Assembly (NCBI RefSeq): GCF_035582795.1
Contig: NC_134373.1
Location: forward strand, 13,290,001-13,354,000
Direction: 5' to 3'
Source of the DNA: Mycteria americana
Taxonomy: Eukaryota; Chordata; Aves; Ciconiiformes; Ciconiidae
DNA: 64,000 bases
Shown here: positions 1 through 11,427 of the stretch, piece by piece
Numbering within the stretch: the stretch's first letter is position 1
Layout of the letters: each line of letters opens with the position of its first letter
Notes under the pieces: model-generated
What the model was told of the DNA's origin: nothing
What the model saw: the letters and a program-made list of their open reading frames with translations, nothing else
The model's database searches: none
Position numbers and translations under genes: made by a program

Positions 1-480
1 AATTTATTGGTATTACAGTAGCACTTAGATGCCCTAATAAAAATTGAAACTTTTTTGTACCTAGCTGTTGTGCTATACATCAAAAGTGAAAGAGTCCATC
101 TTGAAGAGCTTAAACTGCCTAGGCAGGAGAAAGGATGGAAGAAGGAAACATTATGATCCTTTTTAAAGGCAGAGAAGTCATGAGACAAGAGATTAAGTGA
201 CTTTCTAGAATCTCACAGGAAACCTATGATAGGTATGGGAATTGAGCCCAGTTCTTCCATTAGCCATTGCAGAGCACCATTCTTTCTGTTTTAAGGGTAC
301 ATCATCCTCTGAGGAGGCACCCAGTACTAGGAGTGAGCACTGGTCACAGCCTCAAAATAAGAGCAAAAAAAAAAGCACCTCAAAACAAAAGGAGAATTAA
401 AAGGGAGTGTAGGCCTCTGGCTACTAAAAGACAGGTATGCCCACTGTTCCAGCCTCGAGTCTAAAGCAGGTATGACAAAG
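1..480. other. AOX intron or flank, no feature seen
   Basis: The sequence is A/T-rich with no exon-like reading frame bounded by splice sites. It presumably belongs to the AOX intron that ends at 1646. Confidence 0.5.
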
Positions 481-1078
481 TGTTGTGGTTCAACCCCAGT
501 AGGCAGCTCAGCCCCCCCCAGCCGCTCGCTCACTTGCCCCCAGTGGGATAGGGGAGAGAATCCCAAAGGTAAAAGTCAGAAAACTCGTGGATTGAGACAA
601 AGACAGTTTAATAGGTAAAGCAAAAGCCGCGTAAGCAAGCAAAGCAAAACAAGGAATTCATTCGCTCCTTCCCATGGGCAGGCAGGTGTTCAGCCATCTC
701 CAGGAAAGCAGGGCTCCATCACGCGTACTAACAGTGACTTGGGAAGACAAACGCCGTAACTTCGAATGTCCCCCCTTTCCTTCTTCCTCCCCCAGCTTTT
801 ATTGCTGAGCATGAGGCCATGTGGTGTGGGATATCCCTTTGGTCAATTGGGGTCAGCTGTCACAGCCGTGTCCCCTCCCAGCTTCTTGTGCACCCCCAGC
901 CTACTTGCTGGCAGGGCAGTCTGAGAAGCAGAAGAGGCCTTGACTCTGTGTAAGCACTGCTCAGCAATAACGAAAACATCCCTGTGTTATCAACACTGTT
1001 TCCAGCACAAATCCAAAACATAGCCCCATACCAGCTACTATGAAGAAAATTAACTCTATCCCAGCCAAAACCAGTACA
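481..1078 (-). mobile_element. Solo LTR of an avian endogenous retrovirus (antisense in AOX intron)
   Basis: On the minus strand this ~598-bp element starts TGTACTGGTTTTGGCTGGGA and ends GGTTGAACCACAACA, the TG…CA ends of an LTR. Its first ~50 bp are nearly the same as the LTR at 55923–56471, so the two belong to related families. Flanking 5-mers are CAAAG (476–480) and CAATG (1079–1083), a target-site duplication with one mismatch. No gag, pol or env coding sequence adjoins it, so it is a solo LTR. It is antisense to the AOX gene. Confidence 0.85.
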
Positions 1079-1646
1079 CAATGGAATGGGAATTTCCAGA
1101 AGAAAGTCCACTCCATATTCTTATGGCCTTACATAGTGTAAATGAGTGAACAAACTCTTCCACATGAAGAAAATAGATAGAGACAGAGGGCACATTTCTT
1201 ATCAAAATTAGTCAGCACAAACTTTATCCATGCAAGAGGGGCTAAGGGGGCAGTGGGGGTGGGTATCTTTCTTCTTCTGTTTCATCATGTAGAATTAATT
1301 CCACTTGGATATAGAAAAGGTGGTTTATGTGAGAAGTCATGAGTTATTTAATGGCTTTATAATGTGAGCACTGAAGTCCCAGCAGGAAGCTTTTTTGATA
1401 GTGTAGCTGTATTGTGAATTTTAAAATGACCTCCATCAGCCAAATCCTGGTCCTTGATGTTTTTCCGATTTGCAAGTTCTCAGAGATCCAAGGAAAATTG
1501 TTGAATCCAAATACGCTGGACATGACCAAATGCTGAGCTGGTGTGATTCAGTATATTTCAGATAACTACAGCAGAGATGTGCTGATTTAACTCTCTGCTG
1601 TCAGTTTCTAAGGCCAGTCTCTCCAGCTGCCTCTCTCTTCTGCCAG

Positions 1647-4469
1647 GGCATGGGCGAGGCCAGATTCTCCTGGGGCAGCTCAGTGTTCTTTGCAATAAGA
1701 GATGCAGCGGCTGCTGCACAGAAGGAAAGAGGACTGCCCCTGGGCTTCACACTGAACAGCCCCTTGACTGTCGAGTGGATTGGCATGGCCTGTGATAATG
1801 TCTATACTGAGACAGTAAGGTCATTTTCATTCCTTTCATGAGTTAGCCAACTCCTCAATTCTCTTTCATCTCAATGGACTGTGCACATAGACTAATCAGT
1901 GAGCCAAATCTCTTTTCTTCAACATACTACAATTAGCAGAGCTTTCCACTTTATTGAATCAGTGGCACTTTGCTCAGCTATGTTGACAGAGTAACATGAA
2001 CTGACAGTCCAGAACTGAGGAACCTGTGCTGTTTCCTCAGTGGTAATGTTTCCAATTTATATATCTCCTTTAATCTAAAAGCCCTTGAAAGTACTTTTCA
2101 GATTACAGTCTGACTTGGTCTTTAGTGTCGCTTTATTTGCATCTCTATTAGGAACCATGACTATGTCTAGACACAGAGTAGGTGTGCTCCATCACTTGTC
2201 CTCTGCTTCTGGTCTAGACTGATTCCACTTTGAACCACGTACCCCAGTTTCCTTTTCTTCCTTGAAAACCAGCAAGATGGAAACATGGGCTGATATGCAC
2301 CCAAGTCTTGTCACAACATGGAGTTAGAACACAGGCTGGGTGCACAAGAGCACTCCCAAATAAAACATTTTAGATTTATGTTTCCATGCAAGCATCACCA
2401 TTGACAGTGGCATCCACAGAATCTAAGGGTGCAAATTTAAGATATTCACTGTAAAAGCCTAAACTGTCTAGGTCCCAGTTACTTTATATAAGCTCATTTT
2501 CTGTGTCATGATCTGAGAAGTATTCCTACAGCTACTTGAGTGAATACATCCTTGATTTTTATAAAAAAGCAGAGGCTAGCAATGATTCTTCCCATTGTAC
2601 AACCCATTTCCAGCTGGGTTTATGACAGCCTTCCACCTTGACCTTCAGGTCATGCTATGTCTTCTTTGTTTTCTGGAATGAAGAGACGTTCAGCAGACAC
2701 TGAAATGATGGGGCCTAAGAAGGACAATGGATTTTAGATACCCCGATCTTCTGCCTTTTTTTTTTTTTTTGACAAACATGCAGGATGCCCATTTTCTGCC
2801 TATCTCAGGCATTGTAATTACTTTGTAGATTTGATGTGTAGGTTTGAGAATGGTACAGCTCCCCACTCTGAAAGTGCAACACAGTGCCAACTGGTTTTGA
2901 CATACCACTATCTTCTAATATCTTCCCTCTCAGATGGAACAGGTACCCACAACTGGTGGACTGTGCACTTTCATTGAAATTTCCCCCATGATCACTGAAG
3001 TTATTTGGATAACCACCTGTGTGCTTTGCCTCTGCTTTCTTCAAAATGAGAATGGCAAGAAAATGTACCATTGCAGTTCTCTGTGTCTTTCTTTCCAGAG
3101 TAGTGCCTTCAATCTGCTCTTCTTATATCTTGTACTTCCCTCACAAGAAGGGGTTGGCGGGACAGAGCAGCAGCCTGCTGGAGAGTATTTATTTTTGTAA
3201 GACTATGAGGCAGGAGCCAACTTCTCTCCCCCTGTCTGTCCTAGCCAACAATGATCATGCAAGAGTTTCTTCAGAAAGGAGGGCAAGATGGGAATGATGA
3301 CATTGTTTTCTGACATAATGGCTTTAGCCACTTCAACAGGTTTTCCACTGCACTCATCCTTTTGGCACTGTAAAAGTAGATATATCTGGAGTTGCTTAAT
3401 ACATTGTCACTTGCCCAAAATTTCTGTTTATTTATAAGTTGAAGAGAAAAAGGGAAAAAAAAGGGATAAAAAAAATGAAAGGAGTAAAGCATAGGAGCAA
3501 TTATCAAACAGAAAAACAGCAAGAGTTTAGCAGCCATTCTCCCCTCAATCCATATCCAGTCAGAAAGCAAACTAAACAAATAGGAAACACCAGACCAAAC
3601 TGTGACAAGGTCCATTAATTAAAGCTTTCAACTTAAAAAGCCCCACAGACCTGAGTTTGAGCAACTCGGTTGTACCCTAGGCTGAAAATTTCTCTATGAA
3701 AAGGGACACAAACTGGGTCAGGCAAACCTGCAGGCCCCTATCTCTTCGAACAGCAGCCAGCTAGAAACCCCCAACCACAACCTGCCTGGAGGTTGGGGCT
3801 GTGAATTCCACATCCATCCACTTCTGTTTCCTTCTGTGCAGGATATCCAGCAGTCAAGTCTTTCACAGTGATAGAATTTCTCATATTAATAGAAGTCATA
3901 ACCAAGATCAAGAACCTTTGTGGGCTAGGTGTTGTGCAAACACTTGGTAACAACTTAGAATTTAAATAAAGGTGAAGTTGTTATCCAGTCATCAGGAGTT
4001 GATGTTCTATCTCCAGGAATGCCCTCAGAAATGTAGGATTTCCTTGCAAACATCATGGCCTCCATGATTTAAGGCAGTCTCAATAAACCATGTTGCATAA
4101 TGGAACCTCATATGTCAATTCCTCTAATCTGAGCCTTTCAGACTGTGAGCTCACCTGTGCTGTGGAGGTATGTGCTTAATTACCTGTTCAATTACAGGTA
4201 TGCCACTGTTGACTAGAGGTAAGTTGGTTGATTTCACAACCCTTTATAACATGAGAAAGTGGGGATTTGTGCATGCAATGACATTTAAACAGCTGATAAG
4301 GATATGCATTTGGGATATTAGGAATATGGTGATAAGGATATATGCATTTGTGAATTGCAGTAAGTTTCCTTTCCCCTTAGCAAAATGATGTTGTTTTCTT
4401 TATATTTTCTTTCTGATTCCAAAAGATAAACCTGGAACCTATAAGCCATGGGCCATCAATATAGATTAA
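1647..4469 (+). CDS. AOX: Aldehyde oxidase (AOX family), last two coding exons, partial
   Basis: This is the 3' end of a molybdenum hydroxylase gene; the rest lies upstream of the window. The family is cytosolic and oxidises N-heterocycles and aldehydes. Exon 1647–1814 (acceptor ctgccag, donor gtaagg) encodes 56 residues starting GMGEARF. The Glu of GMGE aligns with the catalytic Mo-site Glu of xanthine and aldehyde oxidases. It is followed by SSVFFAIRDA, KERGL and LNSPLT, all family hallmarks. The terminal segment 4416–4469 encodes IPKDKPGTYKPWAINID and a TAA stop, aligning without a gap to the human AOX1 tail. The base pair before it is TG, not AG (see findings). Position next to BZW1 suggests the AOX copy closest to BZW1, but I cannot decide AOX1 versus AOX2. 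AATAAA at 5115–5120 is a possible poly(A) signal. The upstream exons are outside the window, so pseudogene status cannot be judged. Confidence 0.8.
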
Positions 4470-4570
4470 TACTGCTTTCCTAAGTATCAAACAACCAGGT
4501 GACTCCTTCAGCCACTTACTGACTGAAAGCATTCCTGCAAGAAAGAAGTAGAACTGTAATACTTACACAC

Positions 4571-4598
4571 ACAGATTATATAGATATATAGATATATA
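4571..4598. repeat. Short (GATATA)n-like simple repeat
   Basis: Alternating ATAGATAT units form a short imperfect microsatellite about 100 bp past the AOX stop codon. Confidence 0.7.
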
Positions 4599-6900
4599 TC
4601 CATCTTTATAGAACAAGATATAAGCACCAGTTCTATTGTCCTGCCAAGTAAGAGACCTCTCATTTTGAAACATAGATTTATTTCTAAATCAAATTGTGTT
4701 CCATGCTACACTAGAATAGTTCTGGAGTCACCCCATGAACTTCAAAGAATTTGCATGCAATTTTGAAAATATCTGCAATGAAGAACAGATCACAAGTAGT
4801 AGTACCATTTTGCCACTTCTGCAACCAGTTTGAGATTCTCAACCATTGTTATCCACTCTTTCTGTTCTTCTAGTACATGAAAATCCTAAAGATCGGAATT
4901 AGACACTGTAGAAATGTGATGGACAATGTATTAATACTGAAGTAGAACAGAGATTCTAAAAGTACATACTGCCAAATGTTTTCTAGACACTGATTATTAC
5001 TACTACAGTAATGCTCTAGTATAGCGCTCTGCTTCCTGGCAGCCCATCTCAGGCCTGCTCCATACCATTAGATCTCTCTGAAGCACTATCAGCTTTGACC
5101 TCTCTCAGAGCTGGAATAAAATCACTGCTATTCACTGCACTGTCAGTGCTCACTCCTCCTCTCCTTTGCCTTACCCACAGTTTTGCTCCGTCTTTCCAGC
5201 AAAATAGGACATAGCTGATGCATTCATGTGTAGGTAAGGAGAGGGCACAAGGTGAGGGAGGTGTACTGGAGGTAGGGAGGGTTAAATAGCAGGAGAGGTT
5301 CCCAGTACCAGCTTTGGGTGAAGTTCATAACAGAGATGAGGATTTCTGGGATAACATAAATTAGTGAGCAAATATATAGGGGGACACACCACCACATCTG
5401 TAAATCCTCATGGTCTTCTTATCTAAAACATTCATTTTGAAATGGGATTGCCCATTGCAACCATCAGCAGGTTTGCATAACAGGTGTGCAGCCGGTGACC
5501 CAGATGAAAAGGTGGAGGGGAGCAGGGCTGAGAGGAAACAATGACAATACAAGTTCATCATTAAAAATAGGTGTGTCAGCTCACAGTTTAACTCAGCTGT
5601 GCCAAACAACACTACTGCCAAACAACAAAGACAGACATTGTTTTAGAAAGGGGGTTTTAAAGTGATGCAGTGGCAGCTGTATGAATCTTGATGGAGAATC
5701 TCCCCATGAGGAGAGGAGACTGAAAAGCAAGTGCAAAGGTGTTTGAGAGGGGGAAAAGGAAATGGCTGAGCTGAGCCAACATAGGTATACGTACAAATGA
5801 ATATTCAACTTTCACATTTGAGAGTTCAAAGCAATCAAGTTAACAGTAGGAACACATTTAACAACAGCATTGTGTACCCAAAACACTAGCATAAGAGATA
5901 ACTCTGGAGATACTCAACAGGTATTGCATTAGTTCAGATCCTGTACTCATTTACATAAACATAAATCTAGACTATTTTCATTTATTTTAAGGGTGAGAGT
6001 GCAGACTTAAATTAGCATAGTATAGAAGAGAGTGTGACCTGCACACACACTCAAATAAGTCATATTTAATCTAAATCTGTAGAGGTACAACAAGATTTTA
6101 TTCCTTTACAAATAAATTAATATTACAAGTAATGAGGAAATTGCTAGCTTATGTTGGTAAAGTTTTCCTGTTCATTTCTCTTGATAAATTGTGAGACACT
6201 ACAGCTAATGGGAAAAGCTCAACTGGCAATATGTTTTGAATTTTGTAACACCAAAGACTTCAAGGAGCTGACAGTAGGAACTATCATGTCTTTGTGTTCC
6301 TTTCCTTAAAATGTGATTTTCATAATCTGTGATTTATCTTCTTGGCTTTTTATTTAATTGTGATTTAGACAAATGCTCTCATTTTAGAATGAGTACCAAA
6401 GCAAGCAGTGCCTTGAGTTTAGAATGAATGAACAAATATTTGCAAATATTAAGGTGAAAATCCTCCCTCTGAATGTGATCTCCCTTAGGGTATTTTTGAA
6501 TGTGGTATTTTTGGGATTTCATTTTCAAATTCAAACTGGAATTTGCTTAAATATGTCTTCAATAAAAGCAAACTTGTAAGGCACTGTCCTGCTATTTCGT
6601 GACACTGTGATCTATAATCAAGATTGTTTCAAGGAAAAAATAGCAATGAAAATGGTGTGAGATGAAATCTGGCTCTTACTGACAACAAGAATGGCCAGTG
6701 TTTGAGCTTAAAGTTCAGACCGTGTGACTTGGCAAGCCTGGTGCTTTCCCATTAATCTGCTGCACTATTGAATTTTGTAGCAACAGACATGCTGGTGTGG
6801 GGCTGTGGGCCCTGGGGGGTCTTATGTACAGGTGACAGCAAGGGGGAGATCTGTGACGGGACAGACTGAGTGTCTAAGGCCAGTTACTGGAGGAGTCCTT

Positions 6901-6901
<1 letters not shown>

Positions 6902-6934
<33 letters not shown>
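6902..6934. repeat. (TG)n(TA)n compound microsatellite
   Basis: Seven GT units run directly into about ten AT units. It lies in intergenic DNA 4.5 kb upstream of the BZW1 start codon. Confidence 0.95.
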
Positions 6935-9900
6935 AAACCACACATTTCCCACTAAGAGACCTTCATGCTAATCAGTCAGAGAGGGGAATAGGATGAGCCC
7001 ATTGGTGCTGTTTGTGTCTGCATGAGCGCGGAGTGTTTCTGTCTGTCTTGATCTGCGTGGCCAGCTGTGTTTATGTGTATGTTTTACACATGTTTGCATG
7101 TTTGCTTGTTGAGAACACATGCTCAGCCTTGCTACTGGTTAGACCTTGGGGAAGGGAGCTGCATCAGCCTCACCTCTATTGGGCTGATGCAGCCCCTAAC
7201 ATACTCATCTAAAGAAATTGTGTTTATTGCATTGAGGCTCTCTTAAGCATGGAAGAGCCATCTTGTACAACTGAGATAAATTGTATTATATTTCCAGATG
7301 CAAGCACAAGCAGTCTAGCTCCAAAAAGGATGGTGGTTTCATTTCCACATTCATATGTCCATACATGGCAAGCATAGGCTTACTTTTTCCTCATTTTTAA
7401 AGCTTTCCATTTTTTATGTACCCAGTGTATATCCATCTTGTAGAATGAACAAACTATTGATTTTACTACTTCCAAGTTTTACTCTAGGTTTAACCTGTAA
7501 GGGTAGCGTAACCAAATGAATGCTGGGTTGGGTGATTGTGCAATGCCTATAGTCCAGGCAAGAACAGACAGCGGAAGGTGAGCAGCCTCACTGGAGATAT
7601 AGCCAGACTTTAAGATAATCAATTGAATAAGACAGCAGGATCAAATGCAGTTAACCAGTTCCCCTAGGATGAAAGAATTTCCCAGGTAAAAGCTAAGATT
7701 CTTCTTTTCCAGGCTTTAAATGTAATCTCTTCTACCTCTTGTATGGATAGATAAGGAATGCTTATTTGCTTTCCTAAACATAGATATATCCAGGGATAAG
7801 GTTTTCAAAGAATGTCTGCTGAAAAATAATTACCAGAATTGGTGTGTTCCCCAGATTGTGAGTGGCTGATGCAGATCCCTTAGAACACTGTATAAGAACA
7901 CCAAAGGACAATGCTTCTCCTTGCTTTCTTCTGAAAAAAAAAATAGTTTAGCTGAGAGGTGTGATGACCTCTCTGCTAGGCCAGACAAGACAAAAGGAAA
8001 GATTCACAGCCAAGGAAGTGGTTTGTTGGGATAAAAAAGAAATAGGGCTGGAAACGACCTTAATTAAAAAGTCAGGGTTGTGCAGGTGACTCCACTTTCC
8101 CCTCCTGAAGCACAGTGACTTGTTCTGTTTATACACCTGATAACTGGTCATTTAGTCAGAGGAACATTATACTTTACAGCTGGTGGAAATTTGGCAGGTG
8201 TGTAAGGTCTAGAGGGAAGCTTGCGATCTCTAGGTTAGTTTAGTGGTTTGCCCTTTTGGGGAGCCAAGAACTGAGATGCAATTACATCTCCTGTTCTGTA
8301 TCAGCATGGAGAGTATGTTGCATGTTGTTGTATTCAGTGTGGTAGACATTTCCAGTTACGTGCTGGTGAATTTGGCAGTGTATGTTTTTTAGACAGCGCT
8401 TAAAGGACCTACACTAACATACGGGGGGTTTTTAATGCTGCCTGCTAATAGACAGACTGCTCTACAGCCTGAAGGTAGGACAAGACCTGTTGTTATAATT
8501 GCTATTGAAAGAAACTGTGTTTTAACTGCAGTAGAGAAGGCCTGCACTTCTGGAACTAAGGAACCTTGTTCCATGTCAGACATGAGTAGCTTTTAACTGA
8601 TAATTCTCTCTGTATAGACTAGAATACATGAAGTCTTTATAAGGTGATGTTATCATCAGGATCTGAGGAAAGAAGAAATTATTACAACTGTAATAGCAAA
8701 TCTAGGACCTAATAGTGCAGCAGGTATGGTATTGACAAAGGTGTGAGATTAAAATCGTAAAGCCTCATGAGCTTTTATAACTTCCCCACATAAAAAAAAA
8801 AAAGAGACCTAGTAAACATACAGAAGCTCTGCTGGTTACTGAAAACCAGGTTTATTTGGAGGAATGCACAAATGAAAGAACGGTCAAATGTGCCTTTTGG
8901 AATAGACTGCTCTTTATACATATATTGTATACATATATGTACAGCACCTAACATGAATGCTAATCAAGATGCTAATAAAGAACAGACATTCTGGATATAA
9001 ATTTAACACCGTAATAATTAATGTTTCTGATCCCTCTGATATACACATCAAGCAAATTGTATGAAACAGCTTGTCAAATCTGAAACTGGAATATCTAATC
9101 CATTTGAAAGTGAGAATAGGGTCTGGGCTAGCAGATTTTCTGCCAGTTACTCTATTTTTAAACGAACAAGAAAAATGTCTTGATATAAGCTTTGTGTAAA
9201 GCTGTTTTACAAGTCTGATTTTTCTAAGCTTAATCAATTAAGACATCAGACTCTCTAAAATACAGTCAATTTACTTTGGCAGGAAGCTTTACAGCTCTTG
9301 GTAAATAATCAGATGAACAGGAAAGAATATATTGGGTTTTTTTGCCTTCAAAAGCCATGTTCCTGCTGAACAAATAATTCTAAGATTAGGTGTGAAATCT
9401 TAAAATATTGAAGTCAGTAGCAAAAATCCCTTTCATGTTGATGGTGTCTAGTTTTCACCCCGGGTACTTCTGGGGTTGTCTTCCTTAGCATCTGAACTAG
9501 TATGCTGATACCCTGGTAGTTGTTCTACTTACTGCTGTTTGCCTGATCACACAGGTTTCCCGTTTTTACACATCTATTCAATATGCTACTGAATATTTCA
9601 TGACTACCTCGGAAAAGACAAAAACAAATGACATTTTTTCAAGCAGCTTGGGAAATGGACTGCATGTTATTGCAGTCAAATTTATGAAATATGGCTGTCA
9701 CAATGCTGGCAAGCATCAGCCTTTGCACATTTTGCAGACAAATAAACAGCACTTTGACTGGAAATCAGCTTATTATCGAACCGCTTCGTGTCTGACGGCA
9801 GCCACAGGGAGCGTGCGTTGCTCAGACAGCTGCCCCCCTCCCTGCTGGGCTAGCGGCTGCCCGAGTGACGCTGGTCTAGCGGTCTGTTTTATGGCAGTTC

Positions 9901-9949
9901 TGCAGAAACTCCTTCCTCCTCCAGAGCAGCCTCCGTTCTGTTATCTTGT

Positions 9950-11400
9950 TTGTACTTATCTGCTGCTGGGACACTTCCCAGGAAGGGCTGAACCTGAGCC
10001 CCGAGGAGGGAACTGGGTGGGGATCTGGTTGAGTACAGCGAGCGGTTATGTTCAGAGCTGATAACGCCTTTCCGAAGGGGAGCGGGCCCTGCTCACCGCA
10101 AACCTTTCTCTGCCGTCAGCAGTCCACAGCTCCCCCTCGCAGGCAGCGGGCTGCCAAAGCCCGACGCAAAGCAGGACCCGCTCCTGCCCCCGGCACTTCT
10201 TGTCTTGTCCTCGGAAGGGCAAACCAGGCCCGAGCGCAGCCGTCCCCGCGGCGTCTGGGCCGGGCGCCACCGGAGCGCTGCCGCTGCCCGCGAGCCCACG
10301 CGGGGCAATGCGGCGGGGCCGCTCCGCCTCCTGCCGCCAGGGGGCGCCGCGCCCCCCGATGGATTGATCCACGCGGCCCGCCGGCGCGGGGGGGGGCACC
10401 GGGCGGCTGCTTGCGTGTGACGGTAAATCACGAGGGCGTGGGGGGCCGGACGCGTTCACTCCCGGGGAGGGGGGTCAGAGGGGCACCCCTGCTCCCCGGG
10501 AAGGGGGAGCGCCCCGGGCAGAGGGCCGTTAGGTGCCGGTGGGTCCGCAGCGCAGGGCCGGCGGCTGGGAGCAGGCGGCCCCGGGGGACCCCGGCGCCCC
10601 TCCCTGGCCCTTTTCGCTCCGTCCTCTCTGGGGAAGCGGCATGGTCCGTCCCGGGCGGGGCGTGAGGGCGGCCCTCCCCTCTTCCTCTCGCGTTGGTTCC
10701 GCCTGGAGAGCTTTGGCTGCCGCCGCCGTCTCTCCCGCTGCTGCTCGCGCCCGTCTCCGCTCCGGGCCGCTCGGGCGTTTTCTCTCTGCCTTAAAGTCGG
10801 TGAGGAGACGGGCCTGGGCGGGAGGGCGGCCGCCGTGCGCTGCCGGGGGGAGGCGGCGGGCGGCGCGGCCGGATGGGGCCGGCTACCGCCAGGCGAGGCC
10901 AGGCCGTGACGGCCGCGGCGCACTCGGGTGGAGGCGGGGGGGCTCGCTCTCCATCTTCCCCCGCACGGGCAGCGGGGCGCGGCGGTAACAAAGCCGCCAC
11001 CTCCGCGGCGGGGCTGAGGGGCGCCGCCGCAGCGGGCATCGCGCAGGCCTCGGCTACGCGCAGGTCTCGCCAACGCCCTGCCTCCGCCTCCGCCTGGGGA
11101 GGCCCGGTGCGTGCCGGGTAGCCGGGGCGGGGGCCGGCGCCTCCCCGCTAGCGGTCCTGTGCCGCGGGGAAAATGGAGGCCGGGGAAGGGAGGGAAGGGA
11201 ACGGGGAGCGGCGCGGTCGCCTGCGGCCCCGGCGCGGGGTCAGGCGGCGGCGCCGCCGCCGCAGCAGCTCAGCGCAGCGCAGGGCGGGCCGGGAGCGGCC
11301 GCCGAGAGCAGGAGGCCGGGCGGGGAGCTGGCGGGGCGCGCAGGACGGCCGCCGAGCCCCCGGGGGCGGGCAGGCTCCGTCGTCAGCCTCCTGAGGTGTG
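9950..11400 (+). promoter_or_regulatory. CpG island and promoter of BZW1
   Basis: Base composition changes sharply from A/T-rich to very G+C- and CpG-rich at about 9.95 kb and returns to A/T-rich just after the BZW1 start exon at ~11.4 kb. There is no TATA box near a likely start. A CpG-island promoter is expected for a ubiquitously expressed translation factor. The many long open frames on both strands here result from the scarcity of stop codons in GC-rich DNA. Confidence 0.8.
10600..10799 (+). other. Possible BZW1 5' UTR exon 1 (3' edge only)
   Basis: The exon with the BZW1 start codon has an acceptor at 11417, so at least one noncoding exon must lie upstream. AAAGTCG followed by gtgagg at 10800 is the best donor I see in the island and would give a first intron of ~618 bp. 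The 5' edge given is only nominal; the start site cannot be read from the sequence. Other GT dinucleotides, such as gtgcgt near 11107, are possible. Confidence 0.35.
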
Positions 11401-11427
11401 TTTCTGCTTTCTTGCAGGGTGTCTTTT

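Larger units (their letters stand above)
4470..9949. other. Intergenic region between AOX and BZW1
   Basis: About 5.5 kb of A/T-rich sequence without a supportable gene. It holds short simple repeats (4571–4598, 6902–6934, TA-rich 8913–8943) and AATAAA at 5115–5120, which may end the AOX transcript. The open frames here (for example 5361–5621 and 8914–9237 on the minus strand) have no recognisable domain and no supporting splice or promoter context. Confidence 0.6.

Noticed and set aside
1344-1530. Possible further AOX exon just upstream of 1647 (QVLRDPRKIVESK-like reading on plus strand)
   Set aside because: Similarity to the family's VSLLRD…SK segment needs a frame break, and no donor follows the expected SK position. 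Chance is more likely.
3271-3615. 114-codon minus-strand frame in the AOX intron
   Set aside because: Phe/Leu-rich composition from A/T-rich DNA, no domain, no splice context.
9600-10061. 153-codon plus-strand frame upstream of BZW1
   Set aside because: It spans the border of the CpG island, has mixed Cys/Pro-rich composition, no recognisable domain, and no link to BZW1 exons.
10048-11121. Several long Arg/Pro/Ala-rich frames on both strands in the BZW1 CpG island
   Set aside because: Stop codons are rare in GC-rich DNA; frames overlap on both strands and have no homology signal.
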